Origin: a bacterium
GTDB taxonomy: Bacteria; Spirochaetota; Spirochaetia; Treponematales; Rectinemataceae
DNA length: 11,683 bases
Direction: 5' to 3'
Assembly: GCA_021813065.1 (NCBI GenBank)
Contig: JAKALZ010000031.1
Span: 1 to 11,683, forward strand
Part shown: positions 1 through 7,014 of the stretch, piece by piece
How the letters are laid out: each line of letters begins with the position of its first letter
How positions within the stretch are numbered: position 1 is the first letter of the stretch
The notes under the pieces: model-generated
Seen by the model: the letters and a program-made list of their open reading frames with translations, nothing else
What the model was told of the DNA's origin: nothing
Databases searched by the model: none
Translations under genes and position numbers: made by a program

Positions 1-400
1 GGCTCACGCGGAAGAAGACAAGCGCGAGCGCGAGCGCATCGACGCGCGCAACGAAGCGGACTCGCTGATCTACACCACCGAGAAGTCGCTCAAGGATGTG
101 GGCGATAAGATCGGCGCTACCGAGAAATCGGCGGTCGAGAGTGCCATCAAAGATCTCAAGTCGGCGATGGAAAGCAAAGACACCGAAGTCATCAAGCAGA
201 AAACCGAAGCGCTCAAGCAGGCCTCCTACAAGCTCTCTGAGGAGCTTTACAAGCAGGCTTCAGCGTCTCAGGGCGGTCAGGCGGCGGGCAATTCTGGCGA
301 CACCTCCAGCGGTGGCAGCCAGAGCTCCTCTGGTGATTCGAGCGACAAGACACAGAATGCCGACGATGTCGACTACAAAGTCGTCGACGACGATAAATAA
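1..400 (+). CDS. dnaK: Chaperone DnaK (Hsp70), C-terminal part, 5' truncated by the window edge
   Basis: DnaK is the cytoplasmic ATP-dependent Hsp70 chaperone. Only the last 132 codons are present, read in frame from base 2. They cover the helical lid of the substrate-binding domain: a charged stretch ([11 protein letters not shown]), then [15 protein letters not shown] and a helix rich in Glu and Lys. A Ser/Gly-rich flexible tail of about 40 residues follows, ending DYKVVDDDK, which matches the acidic C-terminal tail typical of bacterial DnaK. The ATPase domain and peptide-binding sheet lie upstream of the window. dnaJ follows on the same strand after a 72-nt gap holding a long hairpin, the classic dnaK-dnaJ order, so the two are probably co-transcribed. 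Any heat-shock promoter or CIRCE operator would lie outside the window. Identification is firm despite the truncation. Confidence 0.95.
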   Translation, partial: AHAEEDKRERERIDARNEADSLIYTTEKSLKDVGDKIGATEKSAVESAIKDLKSAMESKDTEVIKQKTEALKQASYKLSEELYKQASASQGGQAAGNSGDTSSGGSQSSSGDSSDKTQNADDVDYKVVDDDK

Positions 401-413
401 GCAAATTCAGGTG

Positions 414-449
414 GATGAGGCGGCTGAACCCTGGTTCGGCCGCCTCATC
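414..449 (+). other. Long perfect hairpin between dnaK and dnaJ (possible partial terminator or mRNA processing/stability element)
   Basis: Bases 414-430 and 433-449 can pair almost completely. The arms start GATGAGGCGGC and end GCCGCCTCATC, with one G-T wobble (425/438) and a loop of only a few bases at about 430-433. The stem is about 16 bp and GC-rich. No T-run follows, so it is not a standard rho-independent terminator. It starts 14 nt after the dnaK stop and ends 8 nt before the dnaJ Shine-Dalgarno. Hairpins at this place in other bacteria are thought to lower dnaJ expression relative to dnaK or to protect the dnaK mRNA. The role here is inferred from position. Confidence 0.75.
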
Positions 450-472
450 GCCCATTGAGAGGATGGTCGGCA

Positions 473-1600
473 GTGGCTAAACGTGATTATTACGAAGTGC
501 TCGGTGTACCCAAAACCGCCACGAAAGACGAAATAAAAAAAGCGTATCGACGACTCGCGATTCAATATCATCCCGATAAAAATCCGGGCGATAAAGCATC
601 GGAAGAGAAGTTCAAGGAAGCCACCGAAGCGTATGAGATTTTGGGCGATGACCAAAAGCGCCAAGCATACGATCAGTTTGGATTCGCTGGCGTTGAGGGA
701 ATGGGTGGCGGTTCCCAGCAGGATTACTCGAATGTATTCCACGACTTTGAGGATCTTTTTAGCGGATTCGGCGATTTTTCATCGATCTTCGGTTCGATCT
801 TTGGTGATACCAATCAGCAGCGCGGTGGCGCTCGCGTCAATCGCGGGGCAAACCTGCGCTATGATATCGAGCTGCCCTTCGAAAAGGCGATATTCGGAAC
901 AACGATAGAGATATCGTATAGCCGCGATGATATTTGCAAGACCTGCGGAGGAACTGGATCGCGCGACAGCCAGGGCCGCAAAGTGTGCTCGATGTGCAAA
1001 GGCACGGGGCAAGTGCGCCGGAGCTCGAGATTCTTCGCGATTTCCCAGCCATGCCCTGTCTGTCACGGCGAAGGCACGGTGATTGAGAATCCATGCCCGG
1101 AATGCGGTGGCAGCGGGCTCACCAAGAAGAAACAGAAGATTCGCGTCACCATTCCCGCTGGTGTGGAAGATGGAAAGCGCGTCACGGTGCCCGGTCAAGG
1201 AAACGCTGGCCCGAATGGCGGTCCGCCCGGCGACCTCCACGTGTTTATTCATGTGCGTCCGCACGAGGTGTTCGAGCGACAGGACGACGATCTGTACTGC
1301 GCGGTGTACGTCGATTTCGTAACCGCGGCGCTCGGCGGAGAGGTGATCATCACCACCCTGGATGAGCACAAGATATCAGTGCAGATTCCGGCGGGAACTC
1401 AAAACGGCAAACTCTTGCGCGTTCGCGAGGAGGGTGTGCCGTCATCGGGTAACCGGCGCGGAGATCTCTACATTAAGGTGTTTGTGAAGGTACCCTCGCG
1501 GCTTTCGCGTCGGGCAAAGGAACTCCTCGAAGAGTTGAAGAGCGCCGAGGGGGAGAACTCAAATTCTGAGCTTATTCGGCTCAAAGATGTGCCACACTGA
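473..1600 (+). CDS. dnaJ: Chaperone protein DnaJ (Hsp40)
   Basis: Type I DnaJ, the co-chaperone that delivers unfolded clients to DnaK and stimulates its ATPase. The 375-residue length matches the family (about 376). Domains in order: J domain at residues 1-70 with the essential HPD at 33-35; a Gly/Phe-rich linker ([17 protein letters not shown]); a zinc-finger region with four CxxCxGxG repeats starting at about residues 155 (CKTCGGTG), 172 (CSMCKGTG), 194 (CPVCHGEG) and 208 (CPECGGSG); then the C-terminal client-binding domains ([56 protein letters not shown]). The GTG start at 473 is chosen because AGAGGA at 458-463 sits 9 nt upstream and the product begins [12 protein letters not shown] as in homologues. 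An in-frame TTG at 455 would precede that ribosome site. It lies downstream of dnaK and ends before a strong bidirectional terminator. All key motifs are intact. Confidence 0.97.
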   Translation: MAKRDYYEVLGVPKTATKDEIKKAYRRLAIQYHPDKNPGDKASEEKFKEATEAYEILGDDQKRQAYDQFGFAGVEGMGGGSQQDYSNVFHDFEDLFSGFGDFSSIFGSIFGDTNQQRGGARVNRGANLRYDIELPFEKAIFGTTIEISYSRDDICKTCGGTGSRDSQGRKVCSMCKGTGQVRRSSRFFAISQPCPVCHGEGTVIENPCPECGGSGLTKKKQKIRVTIPAGVEDGKRVTVPGQGNAGPNGGPPGDLHVFIHVRPHEVFERQDDDLYCAVYVDFVTAALGGEVIITTLDEHKISVQIPAGTQNGKLLRVREEGVPSSGNRRGDLYIKVFVKVPSRLSRRAKELLEELKSAEGENSNSELIRLKDVPH

Positions 1601-1666
1601 AAAAATGAAATGTGAATCGAACTGATGGGAGCGCGGTTTTTTCCGTCGCGTTGAAGTGCAAAGAAT

Positions 1667-1699
1667 AAAAAGGCTGCCGTGGTTGTAGGCAGCCTTTTT
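1667..1699. terminator. Bidirectional rho-independent terminator between dnaJ and copZ
   Basis: A perfect 12-bp inverted repeat, AAAAAGGCTGCC (1667-1678) and GGCAGCCTTTTT (1688-1699), encloses a 9-nt loop. The A-run on one side and T-run on the other give a U-tract to transcripts from either strand. It therefore ends the dnaK-dnaJ message going right and the copZ message going left, the two genes being convergent here. Confidence 0.92.
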
Positions 1700-1704
1700 A
1701 TTTG

Positions 1705-1914
1705 TTATGGGATGATCTGCACCACGCGATATCCCGCGTCAGAGACCGCGGCGCGAAGGGCTTGATCGTCGAGCGCTTCGCCATCGACAAGTGCCTGCCG
1801 CTCGAGGAGGTCGACTTTGGCTGATTTTACGCCGGGCACATCCTCAAGCGCCGACTGAACGTGCATCACGCAGTGGCCACAGCTCATGCCCTCAATCTTT
1901 ATCAGCTTTCTCAT
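1705..1914 (-). CDS. copZ: Copper metallochaperone CopZ-like, heavy-metal-associated (HMA) domain protein
   Basis: A 69-residue single HMA domain, the usual size of free CopZ chaperones. These cytoplasmic proteins bind Cu(I) through two cysteines and hand it to the copper ATPase. The binding loop GMSCGHC lies at residues 9-15, with Cys12 and Cys15 as ligands. The rest fits the ferredoxin-like HMA fold (VQSALEDVPGVKSAKVDL, then AVSDAGYRV near the end). ATG at 1914 is chosen because AAGGAG lies about 9-11 nt upstream on the minus strand and the domain begins at once. A longer open frame reaching 2016 would add an AT-rich leader unlike any HMA protein. It lies 135 nt downstream of copA on the same strand and has a promoter in that gap. 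Metal specificity for copper is inferred from the partner ATPase. Confidence 0.92.
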   Translation of the reverse strand: MRKLIKIEGMSCGHCVMHVQSALEDVPGVKSAKVDLLERQALVDGEALDDQALRAAVSDAGYRVVQIIP

Positions 1915-1998
1915 GTTAGTATTCTCCTTATATGCAATATTCTCAGAAATCGCTCGTCTTGATAGTCGATGGAAAGAAATAAATCCTTCCTTATTTAT

Positions 1999-2027
1999 AT
2001 TATATGTCTTTTCCAAGGATGCGGCAA
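1999..2027 (-). promoter_or_regulatory. Predicted sigma70-type promoter for copZ
   Basis: Read on the minus strand, TTGCCG (2027-2022) is followed after exactly 17 bp by a perfect TATAAT (2004-1999). Initiation would fall near 1992, giving a leader of about 78 nt before the copZ ATG at 1914. The -35 box begins inside the first copy of a 15-bp tandem repeat, so the repeat is placed where an operator could act. This suggests copZ can be transcribed apart from copA. Confidence 0.7.
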
Positions 2028-2055
2028 AAGTAGTTTACGCAAAAGTAGTTTACGC
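2026..2055. repeat. 15-bp perfect tandem repeat (two copies) spanning the copA stop codon and the copZ -35 region
   Basis: AAAAGTAGTTTACGC occurs at 2026-2040 and again at 2041-2055 without a mismatch. The copA stop codon (2050-2052, minus strand) lies in the second copy. Because the unit is five codons long, an identical GCG-TAA occurs in frame in the first copy. Each unit holds a small dyad, GTAGTTTAC (GTA-n3-TAC). The repeat abuts the predicted copZ promoter. It may be a simple replication-slippage duplication or a paired operator; the sequence alone does not decide. Confidence 0.85.
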
Positions 2056-4296
2056 GCAGGTCCCCTCGGGTTTGCGGTACCCTTTCAACCTCAAGGCGTT
2101 TGTCACGACAGAGACCGAGCTCAGCGACATCGCCGCGGCGGCGAACATAGGCGAGAGGAGCGGGCCGCCGAAAATGTAGAGAATCCCTGCCGCGATGGGG
2201 ATGCCGAGCACGTTGTACCCAAAGGCCCAGAACAGGTTCTGCTTGATATTCTTGATCACCTGGCGCGAGAGGTGAATCGCTGTGGAGACATCGCAGATAT
2301 TGTTGTGCATGAGCACGATGTCAGCGCTCTCCATGGCGATATCGGTGCCGGCGGCGACCGCGATTCCTACGTCAGCCTGCGCGAGGGCGGGCGCGTCGTT
2401 GATGCCGTCGCCGACCATTGCGATTTTTTTGCCCGAAGCCTGAATGCGCTTGACAATTGAGGCCTTTTCGGAGGGCAACACTTCAGCGTAGACCTCGGTG
2501 ATGCCAACCTGGGTGGCGATCGCGTCGGCGGTGGTCCGGCTGTCGCCGGTCACCATCGCGACTTCGATGCCGAGTTTCTTGAGGGCCGCGACTTCGGCCT
2601 TCGATTCCGGGCGGGCCTGATCCGCCACCGCCAGGAGTCCGATCGGTTCGCCGTCGTGGAAAACGTACATAGGAGTTTTCCCCTGCACGGCGAGGCGCCG
2701 CGCCTCCTCGAGAAGGTCGGGCGCGCGCTCCGAGATCGGAGCGCCGAAAGATTCGGCGAGCGCGGCATTGCCGACGGCAACCGAAGGATTTTCGGCGATG
2801 ATGCCTTTGCCGGGGATTGTTTTGACGCTGTCGGGGAGCGAGAGGCTGATGCCGCGCGCTCGCGCGCCCGCCACGACCGCGTCGGCCAACGGGTGGCCGG
2901 ACATGACTTCCGCCATCGCCGCAAAACTGAGCACTTCGTCGGAGCTGTGGCCGGGGAGCGCGGTGACATCGGTGAGTTCAGGCTTGCCCTTCGTGATGGT
3001 ACCTGTTTTATCGAAGAGAACGGTGTTCACTTTATGAACAGTTTCAAGAGCCTCACCGGATTTGATGAGCACGCCGAGTTCGGCCGCCTTGCCCGTGCCT
3101 ACCATCACCGCGGTGGGAGTGGCGAGGCCGAGGGCGCAGGGGCAGGCGATGGTCAGGACTGAGACGAACACGGTGAGCGCGAAGGCGATGGCGTGGCCAG
3201 CGATAATCCATGCGAAGGCGGTCACAAGCGCGATGCCCATGACGGTGGGCACGAAGATCGCTGAGACCTGGTCCGCGAGACGCGCGATTGGCGCTTTGGT
3301 GCTCTGCGCCTCCTCGACGAGATGGATGATCTTCGCGAGGGTAGTCTCTTCGCCGACTTTCTCCGCGATCATCACAAGCGAACCGTTGAGGTTCATCGTG
3401 CCACTGTAGAGCGGCGCATCGCCCGCTTTCTCGACGGGGATGCTCTCACCGGTGAGCATCGACTCATCGACGCTCGAAATGCCGCTCTGAACTCTGCCAT
3501 CCACCGGAATGCGCTCGCCGGCGCGCACGAGAAGCCTGTCTCGTGGTGCGACAGCGTCGATAGGCACTTTTCGCTCAACATCGCCGTCGAGAATGGTCGC
3601 GGTGGCGGGGCGTAGCTTCATGAGTTTGCGCACAGCCTCGGAGGTACGGCGCTTGGAGCTCGACTCGAGGTTTTTTCCGAGCATGATGAGGGTAATGATG
3701 GTGCCCGCGGTCTCGAAGTAGAGCTGCATGCTTGCCTCAGGGATACCGCCAATAATCCTCGAAATTGAATAGAGGCTATAGAGAATCGCGGAGCTCGTGC
3801 CGATCGCGATGAGGCTATCCATGTTGGGGGACAGGTTGAGGAGGGACTTGAAGCCGTGGACATAGAACGATTTGCCCGCCACGATAATAGGGATGAGGAG
3901 GACAAGCTGAATCAGGGCGAAGGTCAAGGGATGCGCGCGGTGGTCCATAAAACCGGGAATAGGCGCGCCCACCATTGTTCCCATCGCGATGTAGAGCAGA
4001 ATGCCAGTGAAGACAGCGGAAACCGTGAAGCGCTTCCAGCCATAGGCCTCATAAGTGGGGAGTGGCGCGGACGCCGGCTTCTCTAAAAGTTCTGCCTCGT
4101 AGCCAGCTTTCTTCACGGCGGCTTCAATCTTATCGACACTCGTCTCGGAAGGATCGAAGTCGACATCCATCCGCTCAGTCGCGAGGTTCACCGATACTCT
4201 GGCGATGCCCTTGATTTTGCCGACCGCGCGCTCGTTCGCGGCGACGCAGGCCGCACAGGTCATCCCCTTCAGCGCAAATGTTTTATGTTCTGGCAT
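2050..4296 (-). CDS. copA: Copper-exporting P1B-type ATPase CopA
   Basis: A 748-residue inner-membrane Cu(I) pump that moves copper out of the cytoplasm at the cost of ATP. One N-terminal HMA domain carries GMTCAAC (Cys14, Cys17). Then come the first membrane helices (about 90-205), the actuator domain with TGE at 282-284, the metal-site helix with CPC at 385-387, the phosphorylation site DKTGT (Asp429), the HP pair of the nucleotide domain (468-469), and the hinge GDGIND (629-634). The last two helices carry YN (694-695) and MSLSS (723-727), the ligand signatures of Cu(I)-specific P1B-1 pumps. The ATG at 4296 is chosen over the adjacent TTG at 4299 because GGAG lies 7 nt upstream of it. copZ follows on the same strand, a standard chaperone-pump pairing. 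No CsoR, CueR or CopY regulator is encoded in the window. Length and motifs are complete. Confidence 0.97.
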   Translation of the reverse strand: MPEHKTFALKGMTCAACVAANERAVGKIKGIARVSVNLATERMDVDFDPSETSVDKIEAAVKKAGYEAELLEKPASAPLPTYEAYGWKRFTVSAVFTGILLYIAMGTMVGAPIPGFMDHRAHPLTFALIQLVLLIPIIVAGKSFYVHGFKSLLNLSPNMDSLIAIGTSSAILYSLYSISRIIGGIPEASMQLYFETAGTIITLIMLGKNLESSSKRRTSEAVRKLMKLRPATATILDGDVERKVPIDAVAPRDRLLVRAGERIPVDGRVQSGISSVDESMLTGESIPVEKAGDAPLYSGTMNLNGSLVMIAEKVGEETTLAKIIHLVEEAQSTKAPIARLADQVSAIFVPTVMGIALVTAFAWIIAGHAIAFALTVFVSVLTIACPCALGLATPTAVMVGTGKAAELGVLIKSGEALETVHKVNTVLFDKTGTITKGKPELTDVTALPGHSSDEVLSFAAMAEVMSGHPLADAVVAGARARGISLSLPDSVKTIPGKGIIAENPSVAVGNAALAESFGAPISERAPDLLEEARRLAVQGKTPMYVFHDGEPIGLLAVADQARPESKAEVAALKKLGIEVAMVTGDSRTTADAIATQVGITEVYAEVLPSEKASIVKRIQASGKKIAMVGDGINDAPALAQADVGIAVAAGTDIAMESADIVLMHNNICDVSTAIHLSRQVIKNIKQNLFWAFGYNVLGIPIAAGILYIFGGPLLSPMFAAAAMSLSSVSVVTNALRLKGYRKPEGTCA

Positions 4297-4350
4297 CAAA
4301 TCGCTCCGTATTATTTACTATTTTAAATATATAGAAAAATGATTAAGTTT

Positions 4351-4379
4351 TCTACAGCATCTTAAGAGATATATGACAA
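4351..4379 (-). promoter_or_regulatory. Tentative promoter for copA
   Basis: On the minus strand TTGTCA (4379-4374, five of six consensus bases) is followed after 17 bp by a weak TGTAGA (4356-4351). The spacer holds the 8-bp palindrome TCTTAAGA at 4360-4367, which might bind a regulator. The surrounding 4300-4400 stretch is AT-rich, unlike the genes on both sides, and is the only room for a copA promoter. The -10 match is poor, so other placements remain possible. Confidence 0.35.
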
Positions 4380-4436
4380 AATCGGTCAGATATTTTGCCA
4401 TGGCGCGGCAGGTGGCGTTCATTGGCATTCCCTGAG

Positions 4437-4458
4437 CGTTCGCTTTACGTTCGCTTTA
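4437..4458. repeat. 11-bp perfect tandem repeat upstream of the acylphosphatase gene
   Basis: CGTTCGCTTTA occurs twice in a row (4437-4447 and 4448-4458), 44 nt before the proposed ATG of the downstream gene. The spacing is one helical turn, as would suit cooperative binding of a regulator, but a chance duplication is equally possible. No convincing sigma70 promoter could be fixed around it. Confidence 0.7.
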
Positions 4459-4501
4459 GTAGTATTCTTAAGATTGAGGTATCGCGATAGTGGAGCGCCG
4501 A

Positions 4502-4774
4502 ATGTGGGCATTTCATGCGGTGGTAAAGGGTGAAGTGCAGGGGGTCGGATTTCGCGTGTCAGCGGTTCTCCGCGCTGAGCGCTTGGGGCTTACCGGCTGG
4601 GTGCGCAATACCGACGAAGGTGATGTGGAGGTGTGGGCTGAAGGCAAGTCTGAGGAGCTCGAGAGCTTCTACTCGTGGCTTCAGATTGGTCCCTCGGCGG
4701 CACGTGTCGATAAAGTGTTGAAGACTGATGAGCGTCCGCGAGGCTTCTACAGCCGTTTTTCGGTGACATTCTGA
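4502..4774 (+). CDS. acyP: Acylphosphatase
   Basis: A small cytoplasmic enzyme that hydrolyses acyl phosphates such as acetyl phosphate or carbamoyl phosphate to the acid and phosphate. The 90-residue length is typical. The signature GEVQGVGFR (residues 10-18) supplies the phosphate-binding loop and catalytic Arg18. GWVRNTDEGDVEV (32-44) supplies catalytic Asn36, and the C-terminal SRFSVTF strand closes the fold. ATG at 4502 is preferred because GGAG at 4492-4495 is 6 nt upstream. A GTG at 4490, with GAGG 10 nt before it, would add four residues (MERR) and cannot be excluded. The next gene on the same strand starts 67 nt later, so the two may form a short transcription unit, though their functions have no obvious link. 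Confidence 0.95.
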   Translation: MWAFHAVVKGEVQGVGFRVSAVLRAERLGLTGWVRNTDEGDVEVWAEGKSEELESFYSWLQIGPSAARVDKVLKTDERPRGFYSRFSVTF

Positions 4775-4841
4775 GCCTGGCTCGCAATGGAGCGCAGTCC
4801 GAGGTAAAAATCCCGATGGAAATAGTTTCTTGGAGGTGCGT

Positions 4842-5843
4842 ATGGCTTCTACGATGAACGCGATGGTGATTCGCCGAACGGGTGGTCCCGAGGTCTTTGA
4901 ACAGGCGGAGCTGCCAGTGCCGGCACTTCTTCCGCATCAGGTGCTGGTGAAAGTGAAGGCAACATCTGTCAACCCGATCGACTGCAAGGTGCGCTCGGGC
5001 GCGGTGGCGATTGTACCACCATTTCCCGCGGTGCTGCACGGCGATCTTTCGGGGACAATCGCTGAGGTCGGTGCCGATGTGCGCCATTTGAGAGAGGGTG
5101 ATGAGGTCTATGGCTTTGTAGGTTGGACAGGCGGAGAAGGGGGTGCGCTTGCCGAGTACACGGCCTGCGACGCTCGGCTTCTCGCGCACGCACCCCGGTC
5201 GCTCCCGCTCGATCAGGCAGCGACCCTGCCTGTTGTCGCGCTTACCGCGTACCAGGGGCTACAGCGGAAAATTAAGGTGCGCCCGGGCCAGCTCGTACTC
5301 GTGCAGGGCGGCGCGGGCGGTGTCGGACATATCGCGGTGCAGATGGCAAAAGCATTCGGAGCTCAGGTTGCGGCGAGCGTTTCAACTGAGGAGAAAATCG
5401 CGATAGCCGCGTCTTCGGGGGCAGACTGGACTATCCGCTATGATCAAGAGGAAGTGAAGCAGTACATTTCGCGCATCACGGGCGGGGCGGGTTTCGATGT
5501 CGTGTTCGATTCAGCGGGCGGCGCGAATCTTCCGAAATCTTTTCAAGCGGCGCGAAATGGCGGCGATATTGTCACGATCGCGGCACGCGCGACGGTCGAT
5601 CTCAGCTTGATGCACTCCAAGGGGCTCAATCTCTATGTGGTGTTTAGTCTGCTGCCGATCCTCACAGGAAAGGGGCGTGAGCTCGTGGGGCAAGATCTCG
5701 CGTCGATCACGCGCCTCGTCGACGATGGGCTCGTGCGCCCGATTATCTATCCTGAGAGCTTCAGTCTCGATTCAATCGCCGATGCGCACCGTTTCTTGGA
5801 GACAAAGGATCATTATGGAAAGGTTATGGTGAGGGTGAGTTGA
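4842..5843 (+). CDS. Zinc-independent quinone oxidoreductase-like protein (MDR superfamily)
   Basis: A 333-residue medium-chain dehydrogenase/reductase, expected to use NADPH to reduce quinones or enones/aldehydes in the cytoplasm. The N-terminal GroES-like domain carries TSVNPIDCKVRSG and FPAVLHGDLSGTIAEVG. The Rossmann domain carries the nucleotide loop GGAGGVG at about residues 156-162, then the FDVVFDSAGG strand. The C-terminal segment ends with the family-typical DAHRFLETKDHYGKVMVRV. The zinc-ligand pattern of alcohol dehydrogenases (GHE, plus the four-Cys structural lobe) is absent, which points to the quinone-reductase branch. The start at 4842 follows GGAGG (4832-4836) by 5 nt. An upstream in-frame TTG at 4830 is rejected since it precedes that site. 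The exact substrate cannot be told from sequence. It is followed by a hairpin and a rho-independent terminator. Confidence 0.9.
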   Translation: MASTMNAMVIRRTGGPEVFEQAELPVPALLPHQVLVKVKATSVNPIDCKVRSGAVAIVPPFPAVLHGDLSGTIAEVGADVRHLREGDEVYGFVGWTGGEGGALAEYTACDARLLAHAPRSLPLDQAATLPVVALTAYQGLQRKIKVRPGQLVLVQGGAGGVGHIAVQMAKAFGAQVAASVSTEEKIAIAASSGADWTIRYDQEEVKQYISRITGGAGFDVVFDSAGGANLPKSFQAARNGGDIVTIAARATVDLSLMHSKGLNLYVVFSLLPILTGKGRELVGQDLASITRLVDDGLVRPIIYPESFSLDSIADAHRFLETKDHYGKVMVRVS

Positions 5844-5863
5844 GCGATGAATCAAATAAGTTG

Positions 5864-5888
5864 AGCGCGGGTTGCGGTGTACCGCGCT
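5864..5888. other. Hairpin after the quinone oxidoreductase gene
   Basis: AGCGCGG (5864-5870) pairs with CCGCGCT (5882-5888) around an 11-nt loop. It lies in the convergent gap between the oxidoreductase and the polyprenyl synthase genes. Read on the minus strand it is followed by a loosely T-rich stretch, so it might help end the synthase message, but there is no clean T-run. Confidence 0.45.
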
Positions 5889-5902
5889 TACTCAAGGGAA
5901 AT

Positions 5903-5933
5903 GCGCGTCCTTGTGAGGGGCGCGCCTTTTTTT
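5903..5933 (+). terminator. Rho-independent terminator of the acylphosphatase/oxidoreductase unit
   Basis: GCGCGTCC (5903-5910) pairs with GGGCGCGC (5918-5925), allowing one G-T wobble, around a 7-nt loop. A run of seven T follows at 5927-5933. The T-run reaches into the stop codon of the convergent polyprenyl synthase gene (5932-5934), so the two genes share this end. Confidence 0.88.
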
Positions 5934-6924
5934 AGTACTTCCGCACGAGCAGCTGGTTGACGATGCGCTCAAGGTCGCTTTTGGGCGCACCGTTCGGAAG
6001 CTTGCTGATCTCCGCGTGCGCGAGCCGCGTGTAGTGGGCCGCGTCCGCGCGCGCCCGGTCGATTGCGTGAGTCTTCATCACGAGGGCAAGTCCGCGCTCG
6101 ACAGATTCAGGAGCTGTCTGGATCTTGGCGAGCAAGGTTTTAATGCGCGCTCCATCTTCTTGCAGGGCATAAATGAGCGGGAGAGTGCAGAGTCCCTCAC
6201 GAAGGTCGTTGCCGACCGGTTTCTTGAGTTCTTCCACGCTGGATTCATAGTCGAGAATATCGTCGATAATCTGAAATGCCATGCCGAGGTTGTAGCCGGT
6301 GCGCCTGAGCGCCTGGGTGTACGGCACTGAGCAACCGCTCTCAGAAGCGCCAATGTGGAGCGCGAGCGAAAAAAGGGCGGCGGTTTTGCCCGCGATTGTC
6401 TGAAGGTATCTGCGGCGACTTGAGGTGAAGCTGAATTTGGTGAGGTCTTGGTTGATTTCGGCTTTGCAGATCGCGCTGACGAAATCCGAGAGCAGCACCG
6501 CTCGGCTCGGATGCATGTACTGCGCGATGATTCTGTAGGTTCGAGAGAAGAGCCAATCGCCGGCGAGAATCGCGTTGGTTGAGCCAAGCCGGGTATGCAG
6601 GGTCGGAATTCCTCGTCTGCTCGATGCTCTATCGAGAATATCATCGTGGATGAGCGTGGCGGTGTGCAGGAGTTCGATTGCCGCCGCGATATGTATCATT
6701 TTTTCTTTCTGCTTTTTGGTCCAAAGCTTCTGCGCGCGGTTGAGTCCGAACTCAGCCCCGACATACACGAGCGCGGGCCGCAGCATTTTTCCACCCGATT
6801 CGACGAGCTCGCCTAGTTCCCTTTTAAGCGGAAAAGCGTTTCGATCGAGCAAGTTCAAGATGAGGGTTTCGACATTCCCCAGAAAATCGGCGATATCGGG
6901 GAAATCCTTCCAATACTGTGTCAT
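5932..6924 (-). CDS. All-trans polyprenyl diphosphate synthase (probable quinone side-chain synthesis)
   Basis: A 330-residue trans-isoprenyl diphosphate synthase that condenses isopentenyl diphosphate onto an allylic primer. Visible motifs are GGKMLRP (44-50); the first Asp-rich motif DDILD (94-98) with downstream RRG; GKTAALF near 179; and the second Asp-rich motif DDILD (221-225). Both Mg-binding sites are intact. The residue five before the first motif is Ala89 rather than a bulky aromatic, which favours a long-chain product, such as the tail of menaquinone or ubiquinone. The usual GNDLREGK reads GNDLREGLC here, a small departure. ATG at 6924 gives the normal length, with GGAAG just 4 nt upstream. 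A longer frame to 6972 would start inside the upstream hairpin. It lies downstream of the NDH-2 gene on the same strand, which fits a role in quinone supply. Product chain length is not proven. Confidence 0.92.
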   Translation of the reverse strand: MTQYWKDFPDIADFLGNVETLILNLLDRNAFPLKRELGELVESGGKMLRPALVYVGAEFGLNRAQKLWTKKQKEKMIHIAAAIELLHTATLIHDDILDRASSRRGIPTLHTRLGSTNAILAGDWLFSRTYRIIAQYMHPSRAVLLSDFVSAICKAEINQDLTKFSFTSSRRRYLQTIAGKTAALFSLALHIGASESGCSVPYTQALRRTGYNLGMAFQIIDDILDYESSVEELKKPVGNDLREGLCTLPLIYALQEDGARIKTLLAKIQTAPESVERGLALVMKTHAIDRARADAAHYTRLAHAEISKLPNGAPKSDLERIVNQLLVRKY

Positions 6925-6935
6925 GATGCTTCCAT

Positions 6936-6968
6936 AAAAAAGCGGCGGAGCGGTCTCTCGAGCCGCTT
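6936..6968 (-). terminator. Rho-independent terminator or attenuator directly before the polyprenyl synthase start
   Basis: On the minus strand AAGCGGC pairs with GCCGCTT, and inside them GAG pairs with CTC around a six-base loop. Together they give a 10-bp stem with one small internal loop, followed by a six-T run (6941-6936). The T-run ends only 11 nt before the synthase ATG at 6924, leaving no room for a promoter after it, so the synthase must be expressed by reading through. A competing 5-bp pairing, AGCGG with CCGCT, uses the same left arm and could disrupt the terminator. Confidence 0.7.
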
Positions 6969-7014
6969 CCACCGCGATCAGTATACATTTATACGATGAA
7001 TTGCGCAGTCGCTG

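Noticed and set aside
779..1369. A 196-codon minus-strand open frame within dnaJ
   Set aside because: It lies wholly opposite the conserved zinc-finger and client-binding regions of dnaJ and has no ribosome site or family signature.
1631..1649. Short hairpin GCGCGG / CCGTCGC after dnaJ
   Set aside because: The T-run lies in the loop rather than after the stem and one base is bulged; the strong terminator at 1667-1699 explains the end of the operon.
1915..2016. N-terminal extension of copZ to an upstream start at 2016
   Set aside because: It would translate the predicted promoter region into an AT-rich leader with no homology, while ATG 1914 has a good Shine-Dalgarno.
2050..4296. Horizontal transfer of the copper genes as a mobile island
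   Set aside because: No transposase, integrase, terminal repeats or tRNA site flank the pair, and the coding sequence looks as GC-rich as its neighbours. Only the intergenic gaps are AT-rich.
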